In this document: piece after piece, positions 1 through 8,636 of the stretch
Layout: each line of letters opens with the position of its first letter
Position numbering within the stretch: the first letter of the stretch is position 1
Assembly (NCBI RefSeq): GCF_003606265.1
Contig: NZ_CP023671.1
Location: 992,001-1,056,000, forward strand
Source of the DNA: Clostridium septicum
Lineage (GTDB): Bacteria; Bacillota; Clostridia; Clostridiales; Clostridiaceae
DNA length: 64,000 nucleotides
Reading direction: 5' to 3'
Made by a program: the position numbers and the translations under genes
Notes under the pieces: model-generated
The model's input: only the letters and a program-made list of their open reading frames with translations
What the model was told of the DNA's origin: nothing
The model's database searches: none

Positions 1-620
1 TAAAAATCTGTCCCTATTCCTACTATTGTAAACAGTAAAACAAACTTTGCAAATTCAATATATAACTTTGAGTAGAATAAATAAAAAAGCAAAAGTAAAT
101 TTACAATAACCTTTGAAAACAAAGTTATATTCATAATAAGTAAAGAGGATTTCTTAGGACAATATTCTAAAGAAAATTTCATCTTTATAAAAATAGTTAT
201 AAACAATTCAGCTGAAATAATAATAACCAAGGTAATTGTTGTTAACAAATTTAACTTATCATACAAATATAATTTATACAATGATGTTTTTCTAAAAATT
301 ATACTTAAAGAAAGAACTATACTTTGAGAATTAATTATAATTAACATAGTTATATTATTTAGAAGAACAATTAAATATTTATTTCCTTTAAAAAATAATA
401 ACACTACACATGGAAATAAAAAAACTAATAAAAAATAATATGATATAAAACTATTTACATATATATTTAAACCTATCATTACTAGAAAAAGTGATATAAA
501 TAAAATGGCACTATTTATTACTTTATTAAATCTAGGTTCAAATAGAAGATTTAATTTATATATATTTATAGAGGCTATTAATAAAAATGATATTATTTGC
601 ATTCCTACAATAATTCTCAT
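1..620 (-). CDS. Membrane sensor histidine kinase, N-terminal part (runs off the window)
   Basis: The frame opens at an ATG at 620 preceded by AGGAGG and stays open to base 1, so only the first 206 residues are present. What is visible is almost entirely hydrophobic: about six membrane segments joined by short basic loops, with no kinase motifs yet. It starts 13 bases after the stop of the LytTR response regulator, on the same strand, so the pair should be cotranscribed. In Firmicutes a LytTR regulator followed by a polytopic membrane protein is usually an AgrC/VirS-like GHKL histidine kinase that senses a peptide. The kinase assignment is inference from topology and position; the catalytic half is outside the window. 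Confidence 0.65.
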   Translation of the reverse strand, partial: MRIIVGMQIISFLLIASINIYKLNLLFEPRFNKVINSAILFISLFLVMIGLNIYVNSFISYYFLLVFLFPCVVLLFFKGNKYLIVLLNNITMLIIINSQSIVLSLSIIFRKTSLYKLYLYDKLNLLTTITLVIIISAELFITIFIKMKFSLEYCPKKSSLLIMNITLFSKVIVNLLLLFYLFYSKLYIEFAKFVLLFTIVGIGTDF

Positions 621-633
621 TATTCCTCCTAAG

Positions 634-1350
634 TTATCTTAAGGTTAAATACTGCATAAAAGCTTCTTTTATATTCCCTTTATACTTTCTACCTATTGGA
701 ATACTTTTCTCATTAGCTAAAATAACTTCTGTATTTTTAAACTCTTTTATTTTTGAAATATTTATTATATAACTTCTATGACATCTTTCAAAGCCTTTTT
801 TATTAAGTTTTTTATCTATAGAATTTATTTTCTCATAAAACTCAAAATTACTATCTTTTTTATGTAAAATCACTTTTCCTAACCTTGCTTCAAAATAAAA
901 TATATCCTTTAAATCAAAAATTATAGTTTTTCCACTTTTATTTGCTTCATAACTATCTATTGAATTAATCTTTGATTCTTCTATAGCTCTTAAAAGGTTT
1001 TTCTCTATTTTTTCTTCTGTTGCTGGTTTAATTAAATATGACATAGCAGCTACATCATATCCATCTAAAATGTATTCCTTACTACTACTTAAAAGTATTA
1101 CTTTTGCTAATATGTCTTTTTCTCTAATTACTCTTGCAACCTCTAAACCATTTATATCACCTAAAAGTATATCTAAAAATATTATATTATATCTGGGTAA
1201 ATCTTTTATGTATGTATCTATTAAGACATGCCCCTTTTCAAATTCCTCTATGTCTATTTCAATATTATTTGATAATGCTATTTTCTTTAAGATACTTATT
1301 AAGTTCTTTCTTTCATATCTATTGTCATCACAAATAGCTATTTTAATCAT
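634..1350 (-). CDS. LytTR-family response regulator (AgrA/VirR type)
   Basis: Two-domain regulator of 238 residues. Residues 1-120 form a receiver domain: acidic pocket in AICDD near the N-terminus, the phosphoacceptor Asp in IIFLDILLG, and the conserved Lys in YLIKP. After a short linker, residues 140-235 form a LytTR DNA-binding domain with the typical FYFEA, FERCHRSYIIN and GRKYK segments. LytTR proteins bind direct repeats and in clostridia control toxins and surface proteins. The start is placed at the second ATG (1350), with AAGGATGG about eight bases before it; an ATG at 1362 is possible but lies on top of that site. The sensor kinase gene follows at once. Confidence 0.88.
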   Translation of the reverse strand: MIKIAICDDNRYERKNLISILKKIALSNNIEIDIEEFEKGHVLIDTYIKDLPRYNIIFLDILLGDINGLEVARVIREKDILAKVILLSSSKEYILDGYDVAAMSYLIKPATEEKIEKNLLRAIEESKINSIDSYEANKSGKTIIFDLKDIFYFEARLGKVILHKKDSNFEFYEKINSIDKKLNKKGFERCHRSYIINISKIKEFKNTEVILANEKSIPIGRKYKGNIKEAFMQYLTLR

Positions 1351-1412
1351 ATGATTACCCATCCTTACACATTATATAAATTTATATTTCCCCAACTAAT
1401 TATTTATATTAA

Positions 1413-1458
1413 AAAACCAATTAAAGTAATATAAGAAAACATTACTTTAATTGGTTTT
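1413..1458 (-). terminator. Rho-independent terminator of mprF
   Basis: Perfect 18-bp inverted repeat, arms 1413-1430 and 1441-1458, with a 10-base loop. On the minus strand the stem is followed by a run of T. It lies 86 bases past the mprF stop. Confidence 0.85.
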
Positions 1459-1543
1459 AGATCAAGAGACATTATTTAGGAGTTAATAATATTTTTCTTA
1501 CACTATTAATTCTTATGATATATGTTATCTCTATTATTTTCAA

Positions 1544-4075
1544 CTATCTATTATCATTTAATTTTCTATTACAAACCAAAATTACTTGTAACATTGTAAA
1601 AGGTAATGAACTATTTCTTCTATATGCTAAGTATTTAGGTATCCATTGCTTTGTATATTTTTCTTTAAAATTTCTAATACCAACAAATGAGTAGAAATTT
1701 TGTCCATATACTGATAATTGTGCTGCTATACGTTCGCTAACAAAAGAAAACTTAGAAGTACCAACATTTGAAAGTGGTGCCATTCCTATATTGAAATTTT
1801 TATATCCATTAGCTTTTCCATATTCTATAATATTTAAGAACATAAAATCCATAATTCCTACTAGAGAATCATTTGAGTATCTCATTAGGTCTATAGATAA
1901 AGACCTCTTATTATCGTACATAGGCATCATATTGGCAAAGCACTTTATTTTAGAATTTTCATCCCTAACTATAAATAAAGTATCTAAATTTAGATAATCC
2001 TCATCAAAGAATCCCATAGAAAATCCTTTTTCTGATTTTCCATTAAGCCATTCATCTGAAATTTCTTTAAGCTCTTCTATTAACTCTTTAGAAAACTTTG
2101 GATTAACTACTTCAAAAGTATATCCTGCCTTTGCTATTTTATTATATCCAGCTCTAAGTCCACGAGTCTTTTTACCTGCAATTGAGAAATTAGTTAAATC
2201 AACTATCCCCTCTTCTCCAAGCTTCATAAATTGATATCCATACTCATGAAGAGTTGGAATCATTTCTATATCTACTTGATAGAATATAGGTGTATATCCA
2301 TATTTATCTGCTAACTGATAAAACTCTTCTATAGCTGATATAAAATCATGTTTTTCTCCAATTGGATTTCCAAGTGCTATTAACTTATCTGCATATTTTT
2401 GATATTGAATTAAAACAGTTTTTTCTTTATTTAAGAAAACATATTTATCTTCTAAGTACATTAAATGTGTTAATGGACTTCCCTTATAATTTTCTAAAAT
2501 ATTATCTATTGCTTCTTTATTATCTTTAAATCTTTCAAAAGGATATTTTTTAGATTTAGCAATTAAATACACAATCGCTATAAAACCTATAGATAAAAGG
2601 AAACCTAGTAAACTACTTAAAAGTAAGTAATTATAATTATATTCTAATAACTCAGCTACATATGCACTTAATCTTTTGGCTTTCATTGGGAATCTTGGGA
2701 AATATATTATTAAATAAAACAAAAGAAATCCAAATAAGAATACCGTATCTTGAAGAATTCTTTCCCAAGAAAAACAGAAACTTTCTCTATAGAAATTCTT
2801 TTTACTAAGCCATAAAAATGCTATAACAAATATTAAAAATATTATTTGTCCCATTGATTTATCTATAAATGAACTACCTAATGCTATTGCAAGTAATATC
2901 ATTACTATAGTAAAAATATCCTTAGCTTTATATGCAAGCATTCTTGAAATTGCTATTAATAAGAACCCCATTATTATTTCTGTGGTTATTGATATATTAC
3001 TTGATGGTTCTATAAGTTTATATATCCCTCTAAATGTTGCTCTCATTTCAGGTAATGCTCTAAAAAGTAAAATCATAATTCCTGACAAAAATATTAAAAT
3101 TGCTGATATATTATATGAAATCTGTGAAAGTATAGACGAAAATATATTATTATATTTTTTATCTATAACTGTTTTACCTTCATGTATAGCTAATACTATT
3201 CCAATTAAAACTGGAACTATGTAATAACTTACACGATATAAAACTAATGCCAATAACGCTTGTTCTTGTGGAACTCCAAATTTTGATAATCCCATAATAA
3301 AAGTTAAATCAAATGTTCCAAGTCCACCTGGTATCATACTTAAAATACCTATTGCACATGATGTTACATATATAGGGAATATATTCATCAATGTTAATTT
3401 TGTACCTAAAATTCTTATAATACCGTAAATTAATATAACTGATGTTATCCATTCTATAACTGAAATCCCCATTATTTTAAGTGTATTTATCGCTTCTACT
3501 CTTTTTTCATTCTTTATGTATCTATAAATATTATAAATTACAAGAGATGGAGTATATAAAGACATTACTATCATCCCATACTGAATTATATTATAGTCTT
3601 TTACATGCCATATATTAAAAAGAGTATATAAAAAGCATACCATTGAAAAACCTGTAAAGTTTAAAGCCACTATTTTAGTTACTTCTTTTACTAATGTCTT
3701 TTTATTTGCTTCTTCTATATGTGGTGAATAAAAATGTCCCTTTAATGCTATTGCTGAAGCGCCACCAAAACCTACAATACTTGCAATTGAACTTGCTATC
3801 CAAGAATATTTATAAAGCCTTCTATTCTGTAACTTTATATTACAAACACCCTTTAAAACAAAATCATACATAGATAATGGTATATATGAAGTCACCCCTA
3901 AAATTCCAATTACAATCAAATTAGAAATAGTTAATTGATCCTTATACATATTAAACGTTCTAAAATCAAAAGTTTTAAATAATTTTGTAAATTCTGTAAC
4001 AATTAAAACAAAAATTGCTATTACAAAAATTATTTTTAAAGCTAACTTTATTCTGCCCTTTATTTTATTATCCAC
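1544..4075 (-). CDS. mprF: MprF, phosphatidylglycerol aminoacyltransferase/flippase
   Basis: Membrane enzyme of 843 residues, the usual MprF length. Residues 1-500 contain about 14 membrane helices (flippase region, with the conserved SMIPGGLGTFDLTF-like loop); residues 520-840 are the cytosolic DUF2156/GNAT-like synthase that moves an amino acid (lysine or alanine) from aminoacyl-tRNA to phosphatidylglycerol. The product lowers the negative surface charge and protects against cationic antimicrobial peptides. The amino acid used cannot be told from sequence. Start is GTG with GGGGG about 13 bases upstream. Two copies of a TTAAGAT motif 21 bp apart lie 30-60 bases upstream, matching motifs before the neighbouring two-component system, which suggests direct control by it. 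Confidence 0.92.
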   Translation of the reverse strand: MDNKIKGRIKLALKIIFVIAIFVLIVTEFTKLFKTFDFRTFNMYKDQLTISNLIVIGILGVTSYIPLSMYDFVLKGVCNIKLQNRRLYKYSWIASSIASIVGFGGASAIALKGHFYSPHIEEANKKTLVKEVTKIVALNFTGFSMVCFLYTLFNIWHVKDYNIIQYGMIVMSLYTPSLVIYNIYRYIKNEKRVEAINTLKIMGISVIEWITSVILIYGIIRILGTKLTLMNIFPIYVTSCAIGILSMIPGGLGTFDLTFIMGLSKFGVPQEQALLALVLYRVSYYIVPVLIGIVLAIHEGKTVIDKKYNNIFSSILSQISYNISAILIFLSGIMILLFRALPEMRATFRGIYKLIEPSSNISITTEIIMGFLLIAISRMLAYKAKDIFTIVMILLAIALGSSFIDKSMGQIIFLIFVIAFLWLSKKNFYRESFCFSWERILQDTVFLFGFLLFYLIIYFPRFPMKAKRLSAYVAELLEYNYNYLLLSSLLGFLLSIGFIAIVYLIAKSKKYPFERFKDNKEAIDNILENYKGSPLTHLMYLEDKYVFLNKEKTVLIQYQKYADKLIALGNPIGEKHDFISAIEEFYQLADKYGYTPIFYQVDIEMIPTLHEYGYQFMKLGEEGIVDLTNFSIAGKKTRGLRAGYNKIAKAGYTFEVVNPKFSKELIEELKEISDEWLNGKSEKGFSMGFFDEDYLNLDTLFIVRDENSKIKCFANMMPMYDNKRSLSIDLMRYSNDSLVGIMDFMFLNIIEYGKANGYKNFNIGMAPLSNVGTSKFSFVSERIAAQLSVYGQNFYSFVGIRNFKEKYTKQWIPKYLAYRRNSSLPFTMLQVILVCNRKLNDNR

Positions 4076-4100
4076 GGTATTTTACTTACCCCCATTCATT

Positions 4101-4134
4101 TTATCTTAACATTTACAACCCTTATCTTAACATT
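4101..4134 (-). promoter_or_regulatory. Putative response-regulator binding repeats upstream of mprF
   Basis: Two exact copies of a 13-base motif, at 4101-4113 and 4122-4134, reading AATGTTAAGATAA on the mprF strand and spaced 21 bp, two helical turns. OmpR-family regulators bind such same-face direct repeats. A second pair (TTAAGG at 4213, TTAAGA at 4224, 11 bp apart, opposite orientation) lies further upstream. Confidence 0.5.
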
Positions 4135-4273
4135 ATTTTCTTTAAATTTCCTTGTCTATTATATATCACTTTATACGCTTATTCAAAAGGATATAAAAAA
4201 CTTATGGTTTTCTTAAGGAATTATTAAGATATTAATTAATTATTAAGAAAATAATTATTAACCTCTATATTTC

Positions 4274-4954
4274 CTAATTAATATCAGTTATTGTAAATAT
4301 CTTTTTTTCTTTCATATTATCATTTGGATTCCATACTCCATCTATAAGTTTAACATTCTTTATTCCTAATTTCTCCAAAGCACTTAATCCATATGTCCAG
4401 CCTACATATTTACCTGAATCCTCATATTTCTCAAAATCCAAATTACTTCCATAAGTTACTGAACGCTTGTCTACATTAATTTTTTCAAAAAATTCCTCTT
4501 CTCTTTCATCTATTTCTTTTAGATACTCTTTAAAAAATATATTTGAAATTATATTTTTTTTATCATTTAAATTATTATCCCACCTTATTACAGAATCTTT
4601 ATGTAGATATTTATTATTCCCTGCAACAAATACATAACTTGCAACAGTGGAAAATGCTTTATTTTTTATTTCAATATCTAAATTTCTATCATATACCCAT
4701 TCTGCCAATTCTAAACTTGTGTTTATCTCTCCACCTTCTGAATTTATTATTAATCTATTTATATTTTTTGTATAAAGTCTAAAAGCTTCTTTATTCCCTT
4801 CATTTGATAATATGCCATCATAAACTATAGCTTCTCCCTCTAGATATACTTGAACTTTTTCAGAGTTATATTTATTTGGTATAAATATTATTGCCAAAAT
4901 CAATATAATTATTATTGATATCTTAATAGTAATACTTCTCCTATTTATATCCAT
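4274..4954 (-). CDS. Membrane-anchored ClpP/crotonase-fold protein (COG3904-like)
   Basis: 226 residues. Residues 10-27 are a single hydrophobic segment, probably an uncleaved anchor, so the rest faces outside. The body has the pattern of extracytoplasmic ClpP-like serine peptidases: a Gly-Gly turn in NSEGGEINTS (oxyanion-hole region), then about 35 residues later a Ser-rich segment STVASYVFVAG followed by NNKYLHKDSVIRWD, matching the position of the nucleophile helix of COG3904 proteins. The exact nucleophile is not certain. It has a good AAGGGTG ribosome site and is transcribed away from the two-component system at 5120, sharing a 165-base intergenic region containing a strong palindrome. 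Role is probably in envelope stress; this is inferred from context. Confidence 0.6.
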   Translation of the reverse strand: MDINRRSITIKISIIIILILAIIFIPNKYNSEKVQVYLEGEAIVYDGILSNEGNKEAFRLYTKNINRLIINSEGGEINTSLELAEWVYDRNLDIEIKNKAFSTVASYVFVAGNNKYLHKDSVIRWDNNLNDKKNIISNIFFKEYLKEIDEREEEFFEKINVDKRSVTYGSNLDFEKYEDSGKYVGWTYGLSALEKLGIKNVKLIDGVWNPNDNMKEKKIFTITDIN

Positions 4955-5015
4955 ATTTCACCCTTTCTCTTCCTTATATCTTCTTACACATATTTGTAAT
5001 TATAATCCTTCAATA

Positions 5016-5056
5016 TTAAGTACCATTATAGTTAATATTAAGATTTCTTAATATTA
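5016..5056. promoter_or_regulatory. Palindrome and TTAAGR repeats in the divergent promoter of the two-component system
   Basis: A perfect inverted repeat with 11-bp arms (5033-5043 and 5046-5056) and a 2-base centre. On the plus strand it contains TTAAGA at 5038, with TTAAGT exactly 22 bp upstream at 5016. The motif resembles the sites before mprF and the VanZ-like gene, and may be the autoregulatory operator. Confidence 0.5.
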
Positions 5057-5119
5057 CAGCAAAAGTTTAGTTTAAAGACTAAATATATTGTAATATAATA
5101 ACAGTATGGAGGTATTATT

Positions 5120-5797
5120 ATGAAAATTTTAATTGCTGAAGATAAAATGGAAATTGCAAATCTTGTAAGAATATTTCTTCAAAAAGAAGGATATGAAGTT
5201 ATTTTAGCCAATGATGGCGAAGAAGCTCTAAAAATTCTTTTAAATGACAAAATAGATCTTTGCATATTTGATATTATGATGCCAAAAATGGATGGATTTA
5301 CTCTAATTCAAAAAACAAGAGAGTTCTCTCGTGTTCCAATATTAGTTTTAACAGCTAAAAATATGGAACAAGATAAAATATTAGGCCTTGATTTAGGGGC
5401 TGATGATTACATTACTAAACCTTTTTCATCTCTAGAACTTGTATCTAGAGTTAATGCTCATATAAGAAGAAGTTATAAATTAAATCAATTAGAAACTATT
5501 ACTTACATTGGGGATTTAAAAATTGATAAAGAAAAATATATTGTTTATAAAAATGATGTTGATTGTACTCTTACTGCTATGGAGTATAAACTTTTATTAA
5601 AATTATTATCCTCTCCTGAAAGAGTTTTTACAAAATCTCAACTTTATGAATCTGTATGTGGTAATTATATGGATGGAGATGAAAATACAATTGCAGTTCA
5701 TATAAGCAGACTAAGAGAAAAAATTGAGGATAATCCAAAAGAACCTGAATATATAAAAACAATTAGGGGGCTTGGATATAAATTTGAAAAGAAATAA
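5120..5797 (+). CDS. OmpR/PhoB-family response regulator
   Basis: 225 residues, standard length. Receiver domain 1-115: AEDK acidic pair, phosphoacceptor Asp in CIFDIMMPKMDG, Thr in VLTAK, Lys in YITKPF. Winged-helix DNA-binding domain 125-222 ending in HISRLREKIEDNP and IRGLGYKF, the recognition helix and wing of the PhoB type. GGAGG lies nine bases before the ATG. The kinase gene begins inside the 3' end of this gene, so translation is coupled. Flanked by mprF and a ClpP-like gene with shared upstream motifs, it is the best candidate regulator of both, probably in the response to cationic peptides or cell-wall stress. Confidence 0.93.
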   Translation: MKILIAEDKMEIANLVRIFLQKEGYEVILANDGEEALKILLNDKIDLCIFDIMMPKMDGFTLIQKTREFSRVPILVLTAKNMEQDKILGLDLGADDYITKPFSSLELVSRVNAHIRRSYKLNQLETITYIGDLKIDKEKYIVYKNDVDCTLTAMEYKLLLKLLSSPERVFTKSQLYESVCGNYMDGDENTIAVHISRLREKIEDNPKEPEYIKTIRGLGYKFEKK

Positions 5798-7154
5798 AAA
5801 ACCAATAAGCTTACAAACTTTAATTTTAAATAAGTTATTTTTATACATCTTAGTTTCAATTTTATCATTAATATTATTTAATTGGATAATAAAAGAGATG
5901 TACACTACTAGCATTATTAAAAGCAATCTATATGAGCCTTTAGATGTAGATTTAGAGAACTATGAAGATATTTCCCAGGAATATTTAAATGATAATCACT
6001 CGTCTATTGAAGTTATTGATAAAAATTTAAATATAATCTACTCAGAAGGCTTTAATAAAGAAACTAAATCTAAATATACATTACTTGAGTTTACAGACCT
6101 ATTAAATAACATGGATGAATATAAAAATGTATATTATAATATTTTACAAAAAGATAACGGAAATGAAGTTACAGTTGTTCTTATTCAACATTTTAATAGT
6201 AACACCTTATCAAAATTTAATAGACTCTTTCGAATATATGTAATAACTTTAATAATAGGTACATTTTTAATATTTTTAACAGCATTCCTTATGTTTGTAA
6301 GGAGTATTTATAGATACATAAGAAAAAACTTTTTATTTATCCAAAAAAATATTGAAAAAACACCTTATGATAAAAGTAGAGTTGATACTTCTAAAATAAA
6401 TTTATTAGAAGCTAAAAATACTATTGATTGCTATAATACTATGTTAGATGAGATGGACTCCATAAAAAATGAAAAAGATAGATTGGAAAATCAAAGTAGA
6501 AGGCTTATCTCAAATCTATCTCATGATTTAAAATCCCCAATTACTACTATTAAAGGGTATTCTGAAGTTTTAGCCACTGAAGATTTACCTGTTAAAGAAC
6601 AAAAAGAATATTTATCTTATATAAATCAAAGTGCATCTGATTTAAATGACTTAATAAGTCTTTTATTTGAGCAAGTTAAATTTCAATATTGTGATTATAA
6701 ACTTAATTTAGAACAAGGAGATATTAATAATTTTCTTAGAGATATTGCAGCAAACTATTATATGATTTTTGATAAAAGAGGGTTTAATGTTAATATAAAT
6801 ATAGAAGAAACTCCTCATTATATTAATTTCGATAAGGTTAATATAAAAAGAGCTTTTGTTAATATCTTAGAAAATTGCCTAAGTCATAATACTACTCCAA
6901 CTAATGTTGAAATTGAAAGTTTAACTAAAAAAAATAAGTACATAATTCGCTTTAAAGATAATGGAATTGGTATAAGTGAAGAGTTTAAAGATAATATATT
7001 TGAACCCTTTTATCAAGGGGATTCATCTAGATCTACTAATCATAGTGGTCTTGGACTTTATGTTACTAAACAAATACTTGAAAAACATAATGCTACCATT
7101 ATAGTTACTAGTGATGAAAACTTTAAAACTATTTTTGAAATAAAATTCTTTTGA
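5784..7154 (+). CDS. Sensor histidine kinase, partner of the 5120 regulator
   Basis: About 456 residues. A membrane segment near residues 15-38, an external domain of about 110 residues, a second membrane segment near 155-175, then HAMP-like linker, HisKA domain with the phosphoacceptor in NLSHDLKSPITTIKGY, and an HATPase domain with N-box ENCLSHN, G1 DNGIGI and G2 GLGLYVT. The start is a TTG overlapping the regulator gene by 14 bases; AGGGGG lies 13 bases upstream. A TTG at 5772 is possible but only one base from that site. The external domain is moderately large, so it likely senses an extracellular ligand directly. Confidence 0.92.
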   Translation: MKRNKKPISLQTLILNKLFLYILVSILSLILFNWIIKEMYTTSIIKSNLYEPLDVDLENYEDISQEYLNDNHSSIEVIDKNLNIIYSEGFNKETKSKYTLLEFTDLLNNMDEYKNVYYNILQKDNGNEVTVVLIQHFNSNTLSKFNRLFRIYVITLIIGTFLIFLTAFLMFVRSIYRYIRKNFLFIQKNIEKTPYDKSRVDTSKINLLEAKNTIDCYNTMLDEMDSIKNEKDRLENQSRRLISNLSHDLKSPITTIKGYSEVLATEDLPVKEQKEYLSYINQSASDLNDLISLLFEQVKFQYCDYKLNLEQGDINNFLRDIAANYYMIFDKRGFNVNINIEETPHYINFDKVNIKRAFVNILENCLSHNTTPTNVEIESLTKKNKYIIRFKDNGIGISEEFKDNIFEPFYQGDSSRSTNHSGLGLYVTKQILEKHNATIIVTSDENFKTIFEIKFF

Positions 7155-7165
7155 TTTAGAGACAG

Positions 7166-7197
7166 TAGATAGTTTTGTTTTTACACAAAACTATCTA
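7166..7197 (+). terminator. Terminator of the two-component operon
   Basis: 13-bp perfect inverted repeat (7166-7178 and 7185-7197) just after the kinase stop. The following T-tract is weak, so it may be a partial terminator. Confidence 0.6.
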
Positions 7198-7219
7198 TTC
7201 TCTCTTGATTTATAAATAA

Positions 7220-7262
7220 AGTCAAAGAACCAGTAAGATTAATTCCTACTAGTTCTTTGACT
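7220..7262 (-). terminator. Terminator of the sigma-sortase operon
   Basis: 16-bp stem with one G-T pair (arms 7220-7235 and 7247-7262), directly at the sortase stop codon, followed on the minus strand by TTTATTT. Confidence 0.8.
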
Positions 7263-7948
7263 TAATTATTAATTAATTTCCCATGAACTACAGTTCTTGC
7301 ACCTTCAAATTCAAAACTACAGGTAGATAAAGTTATTATTTTATCTTTATCTGTTACCTCTACATCATTCTTATATAATGATCTATCTCTTATTTCTTTT
7401 ATATAATTATTATATTCATTATTATTATTAAAATTTGTAATTAAATAATTATTCTTATCATCTATAACATAAACCGAAAATACTTTATACTCTAATTCTT
7501 TTCCATCATATATAATTTTTATCTTATTATTTTCATTAAAAAAATTACTATCCTTAAATTTTACTAAATTATTAAACATAGTTTCATTTCTCATATGATG
7601 TCCATAAACTATTGTATTTAAATCATTTATAAAGTTATTTCTATAATCTAAAAATATAGCTCCAGATATGTTTTCATTTTTATTAAAATCATGATTTATG
7701 TAATAATCATTGTCTTTTCCTTGAGCTACAGGATAATCTATATTAGTATTTTCTACTTTAATCCAAAATCTATATTCATTATTAACTTCTAACATGCTTT
7801 TATCTAGCATATGACTATTATCAGATGCTATTTCATTTATTTCACTATATACTTTAATATCTTTACTATATTTAATTTGCTTATCTACTATTTTAAATGA
7901 ACTAAAGGCTACTATAGATATTAATATTAAATTTATTATTTTTTTCAT
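7262..7948 (-). CDS. srtB: Class B sortase
   Basis: Transpeptidase that cuts a sorting motif and joins the surface protein to the cell wall or to another subunit. About 228 residues with an N-terminal membrane anchor (residues 3-20). The catalytic triad is visible: His in VYGHHM, Cys in TLSTC, Arg in EGARTVVHG. FWIKVENTNIDYPVAQGKDNDYYINHDF is typical of SrtB. The start is the ATG eight bases after AGGAG; an earlier ATG is too close to that site. It follows an ECF sigma gene by 24 bases. The likely substrate is the SPNTG-ending protein at 11841-12488, since clostridial SrtB enzymes recognise (S/P)PxTG motifs. Confidence 0.9.
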   Translation of the reverse strand: MKKIINLILISIVAFSSFKIVDKQIKYSKDIKVYSEINEIASDNSHMLDKSMLEVNNEYRFWIKVENTNIDYPVAQGKDNDYYINHDFNKNENISGAIFLDYRNNFINDLNTIVYGHHMRNETMFNNLVKFKDSNFFNENNKIKIIYDGKELEYKVFSVYVIDDKNNYLITNFNNNNEYNNYIKEIRDRSLYKNDVEVTDKDKIITLSTCSFEFEGARTVVHGKLINN

Positions 7949-7972
7949 ATACATCTCTCCTAAAATTATTTG

Positions 7973-8509
7973 TTATATAGCCTTATAATAATTTTTCAGA
8001 TCATTTCTTGCACTATTTAATCTACTTTTTACTGTTCCAACAGGACAATTTAACACTTCTGATATAGTTTGTATATCTAGATCTTTATAATAATATAAAA
8101 ATATTACATCTCTCTTTTTTGCTTTTAATCTATTTATACTACTTAACATTAAATCTCTATTTTCATTTTTTAAAAATACGACTTCTGGTCTTTGATCTTC
8201 AGAGTCTTTATATAATTTTAAATCTTCGTCATTAATAATTAAATTTTTTTTATTTTTAATTATTATTTTATTACATATACAAACTGCTATTTTTCTTATC
8301 CAAGAATAAAATGCTTTAACATTTTTTAATTTATTTATTCTCTTTAAAGCTTCAATAAATGTTTCTTGTGTTGCATCCATAGCATCATCTTCTTCTTTTA
8401 GAATATTAAAACATAACCAGTATATCCTTTCGTAATACCTTGTATATATTTTGTTAAATGCATCATAATTTCCACTTTGCCATCTAATAATTTCTTTCAT
8501 AATATCCAA
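7973..8509 (-). CDS. ECF-type RNA polymerase sigma factor
   Basis: About 178 residues. Region 2 spans residues 10-75 (RYYERIYWLCFNILKEEDDAMDATQETFIEALKRI with the core-binding DATQETF motif) and region 4 the last 60 residues (KRDVIFLYYYKDLDIQTISEVLNCPVGTVKSRLNSAR, a helix-turn-helix for the -35 element). GGAGG is eight bases before a TTG at 8509, taken as the start; an upstream ATG overlaps the GGAGG itself. It shares an operon with sortase B and lies just past the terminator of the matrix-protein operon, so it may control fibre genes, but no anti-sigma gene is adjacent and its promoters are unknown. Confidence 0.85.
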   Translation of the reverse strand: MDIMKEIIRWQSGNYDAFNKIYTRYYERIYWLCFNILKEEDDAMDATQETFIEALKRINKLKNVKAFYSWIRKIAVCICNKIIIKNKKNLIINDEDLKLYKDSEDQRPEVVFLKNENRDLMLSSINRLKAKKRDVIFLYYYKDLDIQTISEVLNCPVGTVKSRLNSARNDLKNYYKAI

Positions 8510-8571
8510 AGTATATACCTCCATTATTAAAAATATTTATTTAATAATTTAACTAAAGATTCTTTAGCAGT

Positions 8572-8606
8572 AAAAAGATGAATTCACTGTTATGAATTCA
8601 TCTTTT
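8572..8606 (-). terminator. Terminator of the sipW-matrix-vWA operon
   Basis: 14-bp stem (8573-8586 and 8593-8606) followed on the minus strand by TTTTT, 30 bases past the vWA gene stop. It separates the matrix operon from the sigma-sortase operon. Confidence 0.8.
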
Positions 8607-8636
8607 AATATACTAATAATCTTTTAATGAAAAAAT

